A stretch of 64,000 nucleotides of DNA from Sphingomonas sp. (GTDB lineage: Bacteria > Pseudomonadota > Alphaproteobacteria > Sphingomonadales > Sphingomonadaceae): assembly GCF_017304615.1 (NCBI RefSeq), contig NZ_JAFKLZ010000004.1:186001-250000 (forward strand). The letters run 5' to 3'. Positions 9,942 to 19,377 of the stretch are shown here, piece after piece (positions within the stretch are counted from its first letter, which is position 1; the number at the start of each line of letters is the position of its first letter). The position numbers and the translations under genes were made by a program. The notes under the pieces are model-generated. The model was given only the letters and a program-made list of their open reading frames with translations. It was not told the origin of the DNA and did not search any database.

Positions 9942-10733
9942 CTATTGCCCCACATCCTTCGGCGCCTTGATCTCGAAGACGTACGGCCAGTTCTTCCCCG
10001 TGACGAACAAGCGCCGCTTCCTTGCGTCCCAGGCGATGCCGTTGGCGACGTCGTTTTCCGCGGTGTTGCCGACCTGGCGGTGGAGTTCGGCGACGTCGAT
10101 CCAACCGATTACGTGCCCATCCTTCGGGTCGATCCGCGCGATGCGATCGGTCAGCCAGACGTTCGCCAATATCTCGCCATCGACATATTCGATCTCGTTG
10201 AGATTGATCAGCGGCTGGCCGTCGTGCGTGACGGTCAGTGTGCGGCGGACGGTAAAGGTCGCCGGGTCGATGAAGCGCAGCACCGGTGTACCATCGGACA
10301 TGATCAGGCTGGCGCCATCGCTGGTCAGCGCCCATCCCTCGCCGTCATATTTGAACTCGCCGATCTTCTTCAGCCGGTCCTTCGACCAGCGGAACCCGAC
10401 GCCGTTCTTCCACGTCAGGCTGAGGATCTGGTTGCCCCACGGGGCGATGCCCTCGCCATAGAGCGGAGGGTTGACCGCGACGCGCATCAGCACCTTGCCG
10501 GTCAACAGATCGACCTTGCGGATGCCCGACTTGCCGACCGTGCCGGTCGATTCCCACAGCTTCCCGTTCTCGTAGAACAGCCCCTCGGTATAGGCCTGCG
10601 GATCGTGCGGATAGGTCGCGACGACCTGTGCCTTCGCGACCGGCAGCGTCGAGGCGTCGAGCACCGGAATGTCCTGCGCGACCGCCGGGCCGGCGAGGAA
10701 AGCGAGTGCAAAGGCTACGCGTTTGAAGTTCAC
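9942..10733 (-). CDS. Secreted glutaminyl-peptide cyclotransferase
   Basis: A 263-aa protein of the plant/bacterial-type glutamine cyclotransferase family, a five-bladed beta-propeller that converts N-terminal Gln to pyroglutamate. The signal peptide is MNFKRVAFALAFLAGPAVA. Family patterns include VVATYPHDPQAYTEGLFYENG, LWESTGTVGKSGIRKVDL, LTWKNGVGF and GEILANVWLTDRIARIDP. Length fits. It lies between two repeat elements, so it is probably transcribed alone, downstream of dapD only by read-through. Confidence 0.9.
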   Translation of the reverse strand: MNFKRVAFALAFLAGPAVAQDIPVLDASTLPVAKAQVVATYPHDPQAYTEGLFYENGKLWESTGTVGKSGIRKVDLLTGKVLMRVAVNPPLYGEGIAPWGNQILSLTWKNGVGFRWSKDRLKKIGEFKYDGEGWALTSDGASLIMSDGTPVLRFIDPATFTVRRTLTVTHDGQPLINLNEIEYVDGEILANVWLTDRIARIDPKDGHVIGWIDVAELHRQVGNTAENDVANGIAWDARKRRLFVTGKNWPYVFEIKAPKDVGQ

Positions 10734-10749
10734 CGCTTCACTCCTACTC

Positions 10750-10839
10750 CGTCATTCCCGCGAAAGCGGGGATCCATCTCCTACCGTTTCACCAAGCTGA
10801 ACGGTTGGGAGATGGGCGCCCGCTTTCGCGGGGGTGACG
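10750..10839. repeat. Paired palindromic repeat (REP-like), class B
   Basis: The left arm CGTCATTCCCGCGAAAGCGG (from 10750) and right arm CCGCTTTCGCGGGGGTGACG (to 10839) are inverted copies. CCATCTCC/GGAGATGG extends the match inward. Same class as 18148-18237. It lies between the cyclotransferase gene and the 3' end of dapD. Confidence 0.85.
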
Positions 10840-10847
10840 GTTGAAAA

Positions 10848-11669
10848 TCAGTCCCTCAGCAACTCGTTGATGCTCGTCTTCGCCCGCGTCTGGGCGTCGG
10901 CCCGCTTGATGATGACCGCGCAGTAGAGCCCGGGCTTGCCGTCCCCGCCGCCGATCGAGCCGGGCACGACCACCGCATAGGGCGGCACTTCTCCCATCGT
11001 CACTTCGCCGGTCGCGCGGTCGACGATCTTGGTCGATTTGCCGATGAACACGCCCATCGACAGCACCGCGCCCTCGCCGACGCGCACGCCCTCGACCACT
11101 TCGCTGCGCGCGCCGATGAAGCAATTGTCGCCGATCACCACCGGGTCGGCCTGCAGCGGTTCGAGCACGCCGCCGATCCCCGCGCCGCCCGACAGGTGGA
11201 CGTTCCTGCCGATCTGCGCACAGCTCCCGACCGTCGCCCAGGTATCGACCATCGTGCCCTCGCCGACATAGGCGCCGATGTTAACGAAGCTGGGCATGAC
11301 GATCGCGTTCCTGCCGATGAACGACCCGCGCCGCACGACCGCGCCGGGTACGATGCGAAATCCAGCTTCGCGGAAGCGGTTATCGCCCCAGCCGACGAAC
11401 TTGGACGGCACCTTGTCGAACGCGGGCGCGCCAGCCGCGCCGCCGTCGATCACTTCGTTGTCGTTGAGCCGGAACGACAGCAGCACGGCCTTCTTCAGCC
11501 ACTGATTGACCGTCCAGCCGTCGCCCGACGGCTCGGCCACGCGCGCCTCGCCCGAATTGAGCAGCGCCAGCGCCGCCTCGACCGCGTCGCGCACCGCGCC
11601 CGTGGTGGCGGTCGAAACGTTGGCGCGATCCTCCCACGCGGCGTCGATCGTCGCGGCCAAATCGGTCAT
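10848..11669 (-). CDS. dapD: 2,3,4,5-tetrahydropyridine-2,6-dicarboxylate N-succinyltransferase
   Basis: A 273-aa enzyme of the succinylase branch of lysine and diaminopimelate synthesis: it transfers succinyl from succinyl-CoA to tetrahydrodipicolinate. It shows an N-terminal helical region, then left-handed beta-helix hexapeptides ([39 protein letters not shown]). The start at 11669 (MTDLAATID) fits the family; an upstream read-through would add 35 Arg-rich residues. The ATG overlaps the stop of the upstream HAD nucleotidase gene (ATGA), an arrangement often seen in alphaproteobacteria. Confidence 0.96.
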   Translation of the reverse strand: MTDLAATIDAAWEDRANVSTATTGAVRDAVEAALALLNSGEARVAEPSGDGWTVNQWLKKAVLLSFRLNDNEVIDGGAAGAPAFDKVPSKFVGWGDNRFREAGFRIVPGAVVRRGSFIGRNAIVMPSFVNIGAYVGEGTMVDTWATVGSCAQIGRNVHLSGGAGIGGVLEPLQADPVVIGDNCFIGARSEVVEGVRVGEGAVLSMGVFIGKSTKIVDRATGEVTMGEVPPYAVVVPGSIGGGDGKPGLYCAVIIKRADAQTRAKTSINELLRD

Positions 11670-12331
11670 GCTTCCTCCAATACCTCGTGCAACCAGAGCG
11701 TCACGTCGCGGGTCGCGAAATCGATGTGATCGCGCTCGGCGCTGTCGGCCTGTTCGGAGCCGTTGTCGACCCACAAGGTCGTCATGCCGATGTCTTTCGC
11801 GGGCTTCAGGTTGCGCGCCATGTCGTCGGCGAACAGCGATTCGTGCGGATCGAGGCCATAGGCGTCGCAGAGACTCCGATAGGCCGACGGTTCGGGCTTG
11901 GGCCGGTAATCGAGCGCGTGAACGTCATGGATCGCCTCGAAACTCTCCCTCAGCCCCAGCCTGGCGAGGATCTTGGTCGCATAGGCCTCGTCCGCGTTCG
12001 TGAAGATGATCTTGCGCCCCGGCAGCTTGGCAATCGCCGCGGCGAGCGGCGCGTTCTCCTCCAGCATGTCCATCTCGATGTCGTGGACGTCCGCCAGATA
12101 CTCATGCGGATCGACGCCATGGTCGGCCATCAGCCCGGCGAGCGTCGTACCGCGCGTGTGGAAGTAATTCTTCTGAATACGATACGCCTCGCCGCGCTCC
12201 ACCTGAAACAGCCGCGCGATATAGTCGGTGATGCGCCGGTCGACCTGCTCGAACAGCCGCGCGCCATGTGGATAGAGCGTGTTGTCGAGGTCGAAGACCC
12301 AGTTGCGGATCGAGGCCAAGCGCGGGAGCAT
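11666..12331 (-). CDS. HAD-family pyrimidine 5'-nucleotidase
   Basis: A 221-aa haloacid dehalogenase fold protein. The nucleophile motif is FDLDNTLYP with Asp14 and Asp16; motif II is around [11 protein letters not shown]; motif IV is [11 protein letters not shown]. It resembles Sdt1-type pyrimidine 5'-nucleotidases and is translationally coupled to dapD downstream. Nucleotide dephosphorylation is inferred from family; the exact nucleotide preference is not visible. Confidence 0.88.
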   Translation of the reverse strand: MLPRLASIRNWVFDLDNTLYPHGARLFEQVDRRITDYIARLFQVERGEAYRIQKNYFHTRGTTLAGLMADHGVDPHEYLADVHDIEMDMLEENAPLAAAIAKLPGRKIIFTNADEAYATKILARLGLRESFEAIHDVHALDYRPKPEPSAYRSLCDAYGLDPHESLFADDMARNLKPAKDIGMTTLWVDNGSEQADSAERDHIDFATRDVTLWLHEVLEEA

Positions 12332-12451
12332 GCGGGGGTGCCTCTACGCAGCGTGCCGCCGCCGAGCAAGACGCGCGACCCGGCGGCGATTTTAAGAACC
12401 CGTAAAGCAAACCTGATCCATGGTCCGTACCCGAAGGGGTTGGAAATCGTC

Positions 12452-14800
12452 ATGACGATCGCGCGCGTACGGTTGTTGCAGTCGGCGGCACTCGCAATGT
12501 TCCTGGCAACCACCGCGTGCGGCGGCGGCGGCGGCGTCGCCAGCACCCCGACGCCAACCCCCGCGCCGGCTCCCTCGCCCACGCCGGTTCCGACGCCAAC
12601 ACCAACGCCAGCGCCGACTCCGACACCGACCCCGAGCAGCTTCGACACCAGCGAATATCGCGCGACGGTCGGCGCGGTCTCCGCCAATGCGCTGGTCGCC
12701 TATAACAACGGCGGCACCGGCAGCGGCATCAAGGTCGGCGTCATCGACTCGGGATTGGACATCGCCAGCGACCAGTTCACCGGGCGCGTCGACCCGGCCT
12801 CCGCCAACGTGGCAGGCGGCACCACCTATGACGATCAGGACGGCCACGGAACCGCCGTCTCCTTCACCATAGCTGGCGTCCGCAACGGCACGGGAACGCA
12901 AGGCATCGCGTTCGACGCGACGATCATCATGGCGCGCGCCGACACGCCGGGAACCTGCGCCAATACGACCGGCCCCGACGCCGGTTGCAGCTTCGACGAC
13001 GTCAATATTGCCAAGGGTATCGACCTAGCCGTCAATGCCGGCGCGCGCGTCATCAACATGTCGCTGGGCGGCGATCCTCCGTCTGCCGCGCTGATCGCCG
13101 CGGTCGGCCGCGCGACGGCACGTGGCGTGATCATCGTCGTCTCCGCCGGCAATGACGGGGCGGCGACTCCCGACCCGTTCGGCGCGGGCATCGTCAACAG
13201 CGCCAGCGCGCGCAACCTGGTGATCATCGCCGGGTCGGTCGGCGCCAACAACAGCCGCACGCAAGGCGCGGATACGATCTCCACCTTCAGCGACCGCGCG
13301 GGCACCGGACCCGAAAATCAATTCTTCCTGACGGCAGTCGGGGAGAATGTCCGCGCGCCGTGCGACAATACGTCAGTCTGCCTGTGGTCCGGCACCTCAT
13401 TCTCCGCGCCGCAGATCGCTGGGGCCGCCGCGTTGCTCGCCCAGGCTTTCCCGACACTGACGGGCACGCAGATCGTCCAGATCCTGCTGACCAGCGCGCG
13501 CGACGCCGGGACGACCGGCACCGATTCAATCTATGGGCGCGGCGTGCTCGACCTGACCAAGGCCTTTTCGCCGCTCGGCTCGACCTCGACCGCGACCGGC
13601 GCGCCGGTGTCGGACACGCTCAACGGCACGCTGTCCGCACCGATGGGCGATGCCCGAACAGGCACGCTTGGCGCGATCATCCTCGACGGATTCGACCGCG
13701 CCTTCGCGCTGGACTTCGCGCGCACGATCAACCGCACCGGGCCGCAGCGCACGCTCGCCGGCGTGCTGACGGGCAAGACGCGGACCAAGGCGTTGGATCG
13801 CGGTGCGATGAGCATCGCAGTCACCGTTGCACCTTTCCGGGGCGGGGGCGCGGTGCTGACCGGCCTGAACCTGAGTCCCGCCGATGCCGAACAGTCGCGG
13901 GCGGTCGCCGGCAGCATCGTGTCGCGGCTCGGCAGCAAGTCGAGCATCGCGATCGGCTTTGCGGAGGGCGGGCAAGGCTTGACCGCGCGGCTGGCGGGGC
14001 AGGACGCCCCCGCCTTCCTCGTCGCACGCGACCCGCTGACCAATCTTGGCTTCGACAGCCGGACCGGCAGCTCGATCGCGGTGCGCGAACAGGTCGGCCG
14101 CTGGGGCGTCACCGGCTCCGTCGAAAGCGGCGCGGCGTTGGTGCGCGGCGATCAGGAAGCGCTGCCCGGCGTCGCCTATCGCTATCGCCCCTTCAGCTAC
14201 AGCCGCGTCGGCATGACGGTCGATCGGCGGTTCGGGCCGCTGGGCCTGTGGCTCGGCGCGAGCCGGCTGGCGGAGAGTGATACGTTGCTGGGCGCGAAGT
14301 TCAGTGCCGGTTTGGGCGCACCGCGCGCGACAAGCTGGTTCCTCGACGCGACCGCTCGGCTGGACGCGGGGAATGGCTGGTCGATCGGCGGTGCGTGGCG
14401 TCAGGGGTGGACCATCGCCGACCTGCGCTACGGCCTGGATGGCGGCGGCACGATCATGACCAACGCGTTCGACGCCGACGTCACCAAGCTTGGCGTGTTC
14501 GGCAAGACCGACCGCGCCGGTCTCCGCATCGCCCAGCCGCTACGCGTGTCCGACGGCGGTCTGAACCTAAACCTGCCGACCGCATGGAGCTATGTCGGGA
14601 CGGTCGGGGTGTCGGATTATACGCGGCAATATTTCAACCTCGCCCCGACCGGGCGAGAGGTCGATGTCGAGTTCGCCTATGGCTGGACGCTATGGGGCGG
14701 AAGGGTGGAGTCGAATTTCTTCTATCGCCGCGATCCGGGCAATTTCGCAGCGCTCCCCGACGATTACGGCATGGCTTTGCGATACGGCGTGAAGTTCTGA
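12452..14800 (+). CDS. S8 subtilisin-like serine protease, lipoprotein-type N-terminus with autotransporter-like beta-barrel
   Basis: A 782-aa protein. The start at 12452 opens a hydrophobic leader ending LATTAC, so Cys23 is a candidate lipidation site, followed by a Gly run and a Pro/Thr repeat linker (about residues 31-62). The S8 domain has the full triad: Asp99 (VIDSGLD), His132 (DGHGTAVS) and Ser316 (GTSFSAPQ). The last 250-300 residues alternate hydrophobic and polar positions like outer-membrane strands and end in Phe (RYGVKF), as autotransporter barrels do. It is probably displayed on the outer surface. A lipobox and a barrel in one chain is unusual; the barrel call is by pattern only. 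Confidence 0.85.
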   Translation: MTIARVRLLQSAALAMFLATTACGGGGGVASTPTPTPAPAPSPTPVPTPTPTPAPTPTPTPSSFDTSEYRATVGAVSANALVAYNNGGTGSGIKVGVIDSGLDIASDQFTGRVDPASANVAGGTTYDDQDGHGTAVSFTIAGVRNGTGTQGIAFDATIIMARADTPGTCANTTGPDAGCSFDDVNIAKGIDLAVNAGARVINMSLGGDPPSAALIAAVGRATARGVIIVVSAGNDGAATPDPFGAGIVNSASARNLVIIAGSVGANNSRTQGADTISTFSDRAGTGPENQFFLTAVGENVRAPCDNTSVCLWSGTSFSAPQIAGAAALLAQAFPTLTGTQIVQILLTSARDAGTTGTDSIYGRGVLDLTKAFSPLGSTSTATGAPVSDTLNGTLSAPMGDARTGTLGAIILDGFDRAFALDFARTINRTGPQRTLAGVLTGKTRTKALDRGAMSIAVTVAPFRGGGAVLTGLNLSPADAEQSRAVAGSIVSRLGSKSSIAIGFAEGGQGLTARLAGQDAPAFLVARDPLTNLGFDSRTGSSIAVREQVGRWGVTGSVESGAALVRGDQEALPGVAYRYRPFSYSRVGMTVDRRFGPLGLWLGASRLAESDTLLGAKFSAGLGAPRATSWFLDATARLDAGNGWSIGGAWRQGWTIADLRYGLDGGGTIMTNAFDADVTKLGVFGKTDRAGLRIAQPLRVSDGGLNLNLPTAWSYVGTVGVSDYTRQYFNLAPTGREVDVEFAYGWTLWGGRVESNFFYRRDPGNFAALPDDYGMALRYGVKF

Positions 14801-14837
14801 CGTTGCGGCCCGGCCGCGCGATCCCATATCGCGCGGC

Positions 14838-15836
14838 ATGACCGCATTCTCCCTGCTCGATCTCGTCCCCGTCGTCGAAGGCGGCAGTGTCGCCCAGGCG
14901 CTGGCCAACGCCGCCGACATGGCTCACCACGCTGAAGCGACGGGCTATTCACGCTATTGGGTGGCCGAACATCACGGGATGGCGGGGATCGCAAGTTCGG
15001 CGACCGCGGTCGTCATCGCCCATGTCGGCGCGGCGACCAGCACGATCCGCGTCGGCGCTGGCGGGATCATGCTGCCCAACCACGCGCCGCTCGTCATCGC
15101 CGAGCAATTCGGCACGCTCGATGCCCTGTTTCCCGGTCGAATCGATCTCGGGCTCGGCCGCGCGCCGGGGAGCGACCAGCGCGTCGCGCAGGCGATCCGC
15201 CGTACGCTCGAAACCGATCCGAATGCCTTCCCGCGCGACGTGCTCGAACTGCAGAGCTATTTCGCCGATGACGGCCAGACCGGCATTCGCGCGACACCCG
15301 GCGCAGGCGCGAACCCCGAACTGTGGATTCTCGGCTCCAGCACGTTCGGCGCGCAGCTCGCCGCCATGCTCGGCTTGCCCTACGCTTTCGCCTCGCACTT
15401 CGCGCCCGACGCGCTCGACCAGGCGCTGGCGATCTACCGTCGTGATTTCCGCCCGTCCGCGGCGCTCGACAGGCCGTACGCGATGGCCGGGTTCAACGTC
15501 TTCGTGGCGGACACCGACGAGGAAGCGGAACTGCTCGCCAGCTCGCAGCAACAGGCGTTCGTCAGCTTGCGCACCGGCAACCCGCGCCAGCTTCCGCCGC
15601 CGGTCGTCGGCTATCGCGACAGCCTGCCGCCGCAACACGCCGCGATCCTTGACCATGTTTTGCAATGCTCGGCGGTCGGCACGGTGGATCGAGTCGCGCG
15701 CGGCCTCGCCGCGTTCGTCGAGCGCACCGGTGTCGACGAAGTCATGATCTCAAGTTCGATCTACGACGTCGCCGCGCGCAAGAAGAGCGTCGCGCTGGCG
15801 GCGGAGGCGATGCGCAGCCTCACGGTGCCGGCCTAG
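14838..15836 (+). CDS. LLM class flavin-dependent oxidoreductase (bacterial luciferase-like)
   Basis: A 332-aa TIM-barrel flavoprotein of the luciferase-like monooxygenase family, YhbW-like subgroup. Typical patterns: [10 protein letters not shown] near residues 36-46, [42 protein letters not shown], and the C-terminal [12 protein letters not shown]. It would use FMNH2 on an unknown substrate. It starts 37 bp after the S8 protease gene in the same direction and overlaps the stop of the convergent lipid kinase gene by 4 bp. Confidence 0.92.
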   Translation: MTAFSLLDLVPVVEGGSVAQALANAADMAHHAEATGYSRYWVAEHHGMAGIASSATAVVIAHVGAATSTIRVGAGGIMLPNHAPLVIAEQFGTLDALFPGRIDLGLGRAPGSDQRVAQAIRRTLETDPNAFPRDVLELQSYFADDGQTGIRATPGAGANPELWILGSSTFGAQLAAMLGLPYAFASHFAPDALDQALAIYRRDFRPSAALDRPYAMAGFNVFVADTDEEAELLASSQQQAFVSLRTGNPRQLPPPVVGYRDSLPPQHAAILDHVLQCSAVGTVDRVARGLAAFVERTGVDEVMISSSIYDVAARKKSVALAAEAMRSLTVPA

Positions 15837-16723
15837 CCCGCCACCACCTTCAACGCCCCCCGCCTGACGCGGAATTCCAGCGGCGACTTAAGCCGCTGCA
15901 CCTCGCCGTCGAGCGCGATCTCGATCGTCTTGCCGCTTGAGCGCACCGTCAGCGTTTCGCATTCGCCAAGCGCGACGAAATCCACGTCGCGCCGCGCGCG
16001 ACCCACCAGCGTGCGCGCCGCGAACCAGATCAGCGACAGCCTGCTGCGATGCGATACGGCATAGACCGACAGCTTGCCGTCGGTCAGCGACGCCCGCTGT
16101 CCCAGTTCGCCAGCGTCGAGCGAATAGGTATTGTTGCCCACGAACAGCAATGGCGTGACGATCTCCCGCTCGCCCTCGCCCATATCGATCCGCAAGCGAT
16201 GGTGCGGCAGGCGTTCGAGCGCCGCATAGGCCGCCGGGATCGTCGACAGCCATTTCGGCCAGCCTTTGTCGTCCTGCAGCCCTTCGCGCTCGCGCACCAT
16301 CAGCGGGTATAGCCCGATCGACGCATTGTTGACGAATACCTTGCCGTTGACCTCTGCGACGTCGATCGCGGTCGCCTTGCCGGTCGCGGCGATCTTCGCG
16401 GCTTTCTTTAAGTCGTTCGGCAGGCCGAGGTCGCGCGCCAGATGATTGAGCGTGCCGAGCGGCAGCAGCCCGAGTTCGGCCTCGCTATCCATCAAGGCTG
16501 CTGCCGCGCACGAGACCGTGCCGTCACCGCCCGCGACGACGACGCGGCCCCGTTTCGCGGCTTTCCCGATCGCGTCGGCAATGTCCGCGCCGTCGAGCGG
16601 CTCGATCGCCACAGGCGCCCGGGCCGCGTCGAACGCCTCGGTCAGCTTTGGGACCAGGTCGTCGCCCATTTTCGACGCCGCACCGCCATTCTTGTTGACG
16701 ATGACGGGAAGCTTCGCCGCCAT
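15833..16723 (-). CDS. Diacylglycerol/lipid kinase family protein
   Basis: A 296-aa protein with the DAGK catalytic domain: [10 protein letters not shown] near the N-terminus, the nucleotide motif [40 protein letters not shown] (GGDGT and PLGTxN), and a C-terminal beta-sandwich ending in DGE. It phosphorylates a lipid at the cytoplasmic membrane. It starts one base after the stop of the histidine kinase gene, so it is the last gene of the PepSY/RR/HK operon. This suggests regulation of envelope lipids together with the two-component system. Confidence 0.92.
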   Translation of the reverse strand: MAAKLPVIVNKNGGAASKMGDDLVPKLTEAFDAARAPVAIEPLDGADIADAIGKAAKRGRVVVAGGDGTVSCAAAALMDSEAELGLLPLGTLNHLARDLGLPNDLKKAAKIAATGKATAIDVAEVNGKVFVNNASIGLYPLMVREREGLQDDKGWPKWLSTIPAAYAALERLPHHRLRIDMGEGEREIVTPLLFVGNNTYSLDAGELGQRASLTDGKLSVYAVSHRSRLSLIWFAARTLVGRARRDVDFVALGECETLTVRSSGKTIEIALDGEVQRLKSPLEFRVRRGALKVVAG

Positions 16724-16724
16724 G

Positions 16725-18137
16725 TCAGGCCGCCGCCGGGAGCCGCAGGCGGACGAGCAGTCCGCCCAGGTCTTCGCTTTCTTCGAGGCTCACGGTGCCC
16801 TCATAGATTTCCGCCACGTCACGCACGATCGCCAGGCCCAAGCCCGTCCCCGGCTTCCCCGTATCGAGCCGCACGCCCCGGTCGAAAATGCGGACGCGCT
16901 CCTCCTCGGGGATGCCCATGCCGTCATCCTCGATCTGGAATTCGACGAATCCGGCTTGGGCGGCGACCGTCACGAACACGCTGCCGCCGCCATACTTTGC
17001 GGCGTTTTCGATGAGATTTCCAAGCATTTCATCGAGATCCTGACGTTCGACATGAACCTGTAAATCCTTCGGCCCGTCGGCGTCGATACGGACGTTCGAG
17101 TAGAGCCGCGACACTGCGCGCTCGACCGATTCCAGGCTCGGCCAGACATCTGCGCGGCTGTGCGCCGATCCGCGCCGCCCGACCGCACGGGCGCGGGCGA
17201 GGTGGTGATCGACCTGGCGCCGCATCGTCCGCGCCTCACGCACCACCGTCTCGGCCAGATCGTCAGACTTGGCCGTCGCCGAGTTCATGATCACGGTCAG
17301 CGGCGTCTTGAGTGCGTGGGCGAGGTTCCCCGCGTGCCGCCGCGCTTCCTCGGCCTGACGGTCGTTATGCTCGATAAGCGCGTTCAACTCCTCCACCATC
17401 GGCGCGACCTCCGCTGGCATCGCGCCTTCGATCCGAGTTGCGAGGCCGCCGCGTAGCCGCGCGATCTCCGCACGGAGCCGCCGCAGCGGGCGCAGGCCGT
17501 ACCAGGTCTGCAGCCCCGCCAGCACGATCAGCCCGAGCGCGAGCAGCAGGAAGCTGCGCACCAACGTCCGCCGGAGCGCGGCGATCTGCGCGTCCAGACC
17601 GTCACGGCTCTGCGCAACTTGGAACCGCCAGCGCACGTCCGACCCCGGCAGCTTGATGTCGCGCTCCAGCACGCGGAGCTTCTCGTCCTTGAACTGGTTG
17701 CTGTCATAGACATGCACTTCAAGGTCGGTGTGTGCGCTGCCATAGGCCAGCCGCCGGTCCCATAACGAGCGCGACGCCCAGGCCTCCTTGCCCGGCGCCG
17801 AGACTTGCCAATACAGTCCCGAATAAGGCTCGACGAACCGCTGATCAGCGGGCGGGCGATTGAAGATTACCTCGCCCTCCGGCCCGATCTCGGCCGATGT
17901 GAACAGCGAGGTCAGGACGTAATCGAGCTGGTCGTCGAAATTGCGCGTGACGGCGCTGGTCAGCACGCGATCGAGCGCGAACCCGCCGCCCGCCAGCAGC
18001 ACGAGAATCCACAACGCCGCAATGACGATCATGCGCCGCCCGAGCGACCCCGTGACGCGCGTCGTCGGGATCGGGCGCGGCGCGTCCGCCGCGACGGCGG
18101 GAGTTAGCGTGCCGGTTAAAGGATCCTGTTCTGCCAT
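16725..18137 (-). CDS. Sensor histidine kinase
   Basis: A 470-aa membrane kinase. A first transmembrane segment near residues 35-55 and a second near 190-210 flank a periplasmic sensor of about 130 residues. HAMP-like sequence follows, then the phosphoacceptor His274 in LAHALKTPL. ATP-binding boxes are LIENAAKYGG (N), DDGMGIPEEE (G1) and GTGLGLAIV (G2). The layout resembles PhoQ-type kinases. It lies 116 bp downstream of its response regulator, and that gap is filled by a paired palindromic repeat. Confidence 0.94.
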   Translation of the reverse strand: MAEQDPLTGTLTPAVAADAPRPIPTTRVTGSLGRRMIVIAALWILVLLAGGGFALDRVLTSAVTRNFDDQLDYVLTSLFTSAEIGPEGEVIFNRPPADQRFVEPYSGLYWQVSAPGKEAWASRSLWDRRLAYGSAHTDLEVHVYDSNQFKDEKLRVLERDIKLPGSDVRWRFQVAQSRDGLDAQIAALRRTLVRSFLLLALGLIVLAGLQTWYGLRPLRRLRAEIARLRGGLATRIEGAMPAEVAPMVEELNALIEHNDRQAEEARRHAGNLAHALKTPLTVIMNSATAKSDDLAETVVREARTMRRQVDHHLARARAVGRRGSAHSRADVWPSLESVERAVSRLYSNVRIDADGPKDLQVHVERQDLDEMLGNLIENAAKYGGGSVFVTVAAQAGFVEFQIEDDGMGIPEEERVRIFDRGVRLDTGKPGTGLGLAIVRDVAEIYEGTVSLEESEDLGGLLVRLRLPAAA

Positions 18138-18147
18138 TCCCTCATTC

Positions 18148-18237
18148 CGTCACCCCCGCGAAAGCGGGAACCCATCACCTGCGGCCCGATATTGAAGCAG
18201 CCGTAGGAGATGGGCCCCCGCTTTCGCGGGGGTGACG
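18148..18237. repeat. Paired palindromic repeat (REP-like), class B
   Basis: The left arm CGTCACCCCCGCGAAAGCGG (from 18148) and the right arm CCGCTTTCGCGGGGGTGACG (to 18237) are inverted copies, extended inward by ACCCATC/GATGGGC. It lies inside the two-component operon, between the response regulator stop and the kinase start. Confidence 0.85.
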
Positions 18238-18253
18238 AGGAAAATTTGGCGCA

Positions 18254-18937
18254 TCACTCGGTCGCGCGCGGCGGACCGTCCGGGTCGTCCAGGCTGTAGC
18301 CCAGCCCGCGGATCGTGGTGATGACGTCCTGCCCCAGTTTCTTGCGGATGCGCGTGACGAACACCTCGATCGTATTCGAATCGCGGTCGAAATCCTGATC
18401 GTAGATATGTTCGATCAGCTCGGTACGGCTGACGATCTTGCCCTTGTGGTGAAGCAGGTAGCTGAGCAGCTTGTATTCCTGTGCGGTCAGCTTCACCGGG
18501 TCGCCGGCCAGCGTAACCTTGCCGCTGCGCGTGTCGAGCCGCACGTCGCCCGCGATCAGTTCGCTCGACGCATTACCCGACGCGCGGCGGATCAGCGCGC
18601 GCAACCGCGCGATCAATTCCTCGGTCTGGAACGGCTTCGCGACATAGTCGTCGGCGCCGGCGTCGAGCCCCGCCACCTTGTCCGACCAGCTGTCGCGCGC
18701 GGTCAGCACCAGCACCGGGGTGGTCTTGCCCTGCTTGCGCCAGCGGTCGAGCACGGTCAGCCCGTCGATCTCCGGCAAGCCGAGGTCGAGCACGATCGCG
18801 TCATACGCCTCGGTCTCGCCGAGGAAGAGCCCTTCCTCGCCGTCGGTGGCGAGGTCGATCGCATAGCCCGCGCCTTCCAGCGTATTCTTGAGCTGCTGAC
18901 CGAGGTTCGGCTCATCCTCGACGATCAGAACGCGCAT
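18254..18937 (-). CDS. OmpR/PhoP-family response regulator
   Basis: A 227-aa regulator. The receiver domain has the acidic pair in VEDEPN, phosphoacceptor Asp51 (IVLDLGLP), the Thr of VLVLTARD and the Lys of YVAKPF. The C-terminal winged helix ends in the typical VFVTRIRKKLG...IRGLGYSL. The start at 18937 (MRVLIVEDE) fits the fold; an upstream start would add 35 poor residues. It pairs with the downstream kinase. A small PepSY-type protein gene begins the operon 37 bp upstream. Confidence 0.95.
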   Translation of the reverse strand: MRVLIVEDEPNLGQQLKNTLEGAGYAIDLATDGEEGLFLGETEAYDAIVLDLGLPEIDGLTVLDRWRKQGKTTPVLVLTARDSWSDKVAGLDAGADDYVAKPFQTEELIARLRALIRRASGNASSELIAGDVRLDTRSGKVTLAGDPVKLTAQEYKLLSYLLHHKGKIVSRTELIEHIYDQDFDRDSNTIEVFVTRIRKKLGQDVITTIRGLGYSLDDPDGPPRATE

Positions 18938-18974
18938 ATTGGTCCCCCAAATTCTCGAGAGCGGTTTGGACCGC

Positions 18975-19289
18975 TCAGTTGCCCGTGCGGCCGATGATCT
19001 GACCCGACCGGCCGTCGACCCGCACCCAGATGACCGTTCCATTGCGCAGGAACTTGAGCGTGTAAACGCCGCTGTCGAAATCGACCTCCGGCCCCAGATA
19101 CTGTGCGCCCGCCATCGTCGGGATCACGCGGCGTTCGATTTCGGGCAGCGGCAGGATACGACCCTGCTTGCGCGCCTCGAACGCGCGGTCCTGGTCCCGG
19201 CGCTGCAGACACGGTTCGTCAACAGCCGGAATCACCGACGAGGACAGGGACAAAGCAAGCAACGCAAACATGAACATCGGGAATTGCAT
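18975..19289 (-). CDS. Small secreted PepSY-domain protein
   Basis: A 104-aa protein with a signal peptide (MQFPMFMFALLALSLSSSVIPA) and a single PepSY-like unit: ILPLPEIERRV near the N-terminal side, then GPEVDFDSGVYTLKFLRNGTVIWVRVDGRSGQIIG. PepSY units are small periplasmic modules thought to inhibit or tune peptidases and sensors. It is the first gene of the PepSY/RR/HK/lipid kinase operon, which suggests that it modulates or is controlled by the kinase. The start is chosen for its signal peptide; longer starts are possible. Confidence 0.82.
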   Translation of the reverse strand: MQFPMFMFALLALSLSSSVIPAVDEPCLQRRDQDRAFEARKQGRILPLPEIERRVIPTMAGAQYLGPEVDFDSGVYTLKFLRNGTVIWVRVDGRSGQIIGRTGN

Positions 19290-19377
19290 AGGCTGTGCGC
19301 CTTGAACAGCCTGTGAACGCACACGACAGCTGCCGACAAGGTTGCGCTGCCTTGCCGAGGCCCTAGATAGCCCCGCC

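Noticed and set aside
11687-12451. A 255-residue N-terminal extension of the S8 protease
   Set aside because: It runs antisense through the HAD nucleotidase gene and lacks homology; the leader peptide begins at 12452.
12545-12640. Pro/Thr codon repeats as a tandem DNA repeat locus
   Set aside because: It is an imperfect PT/PA linker inside the S8 protease; codons vary, so it is better read as a protein linker.
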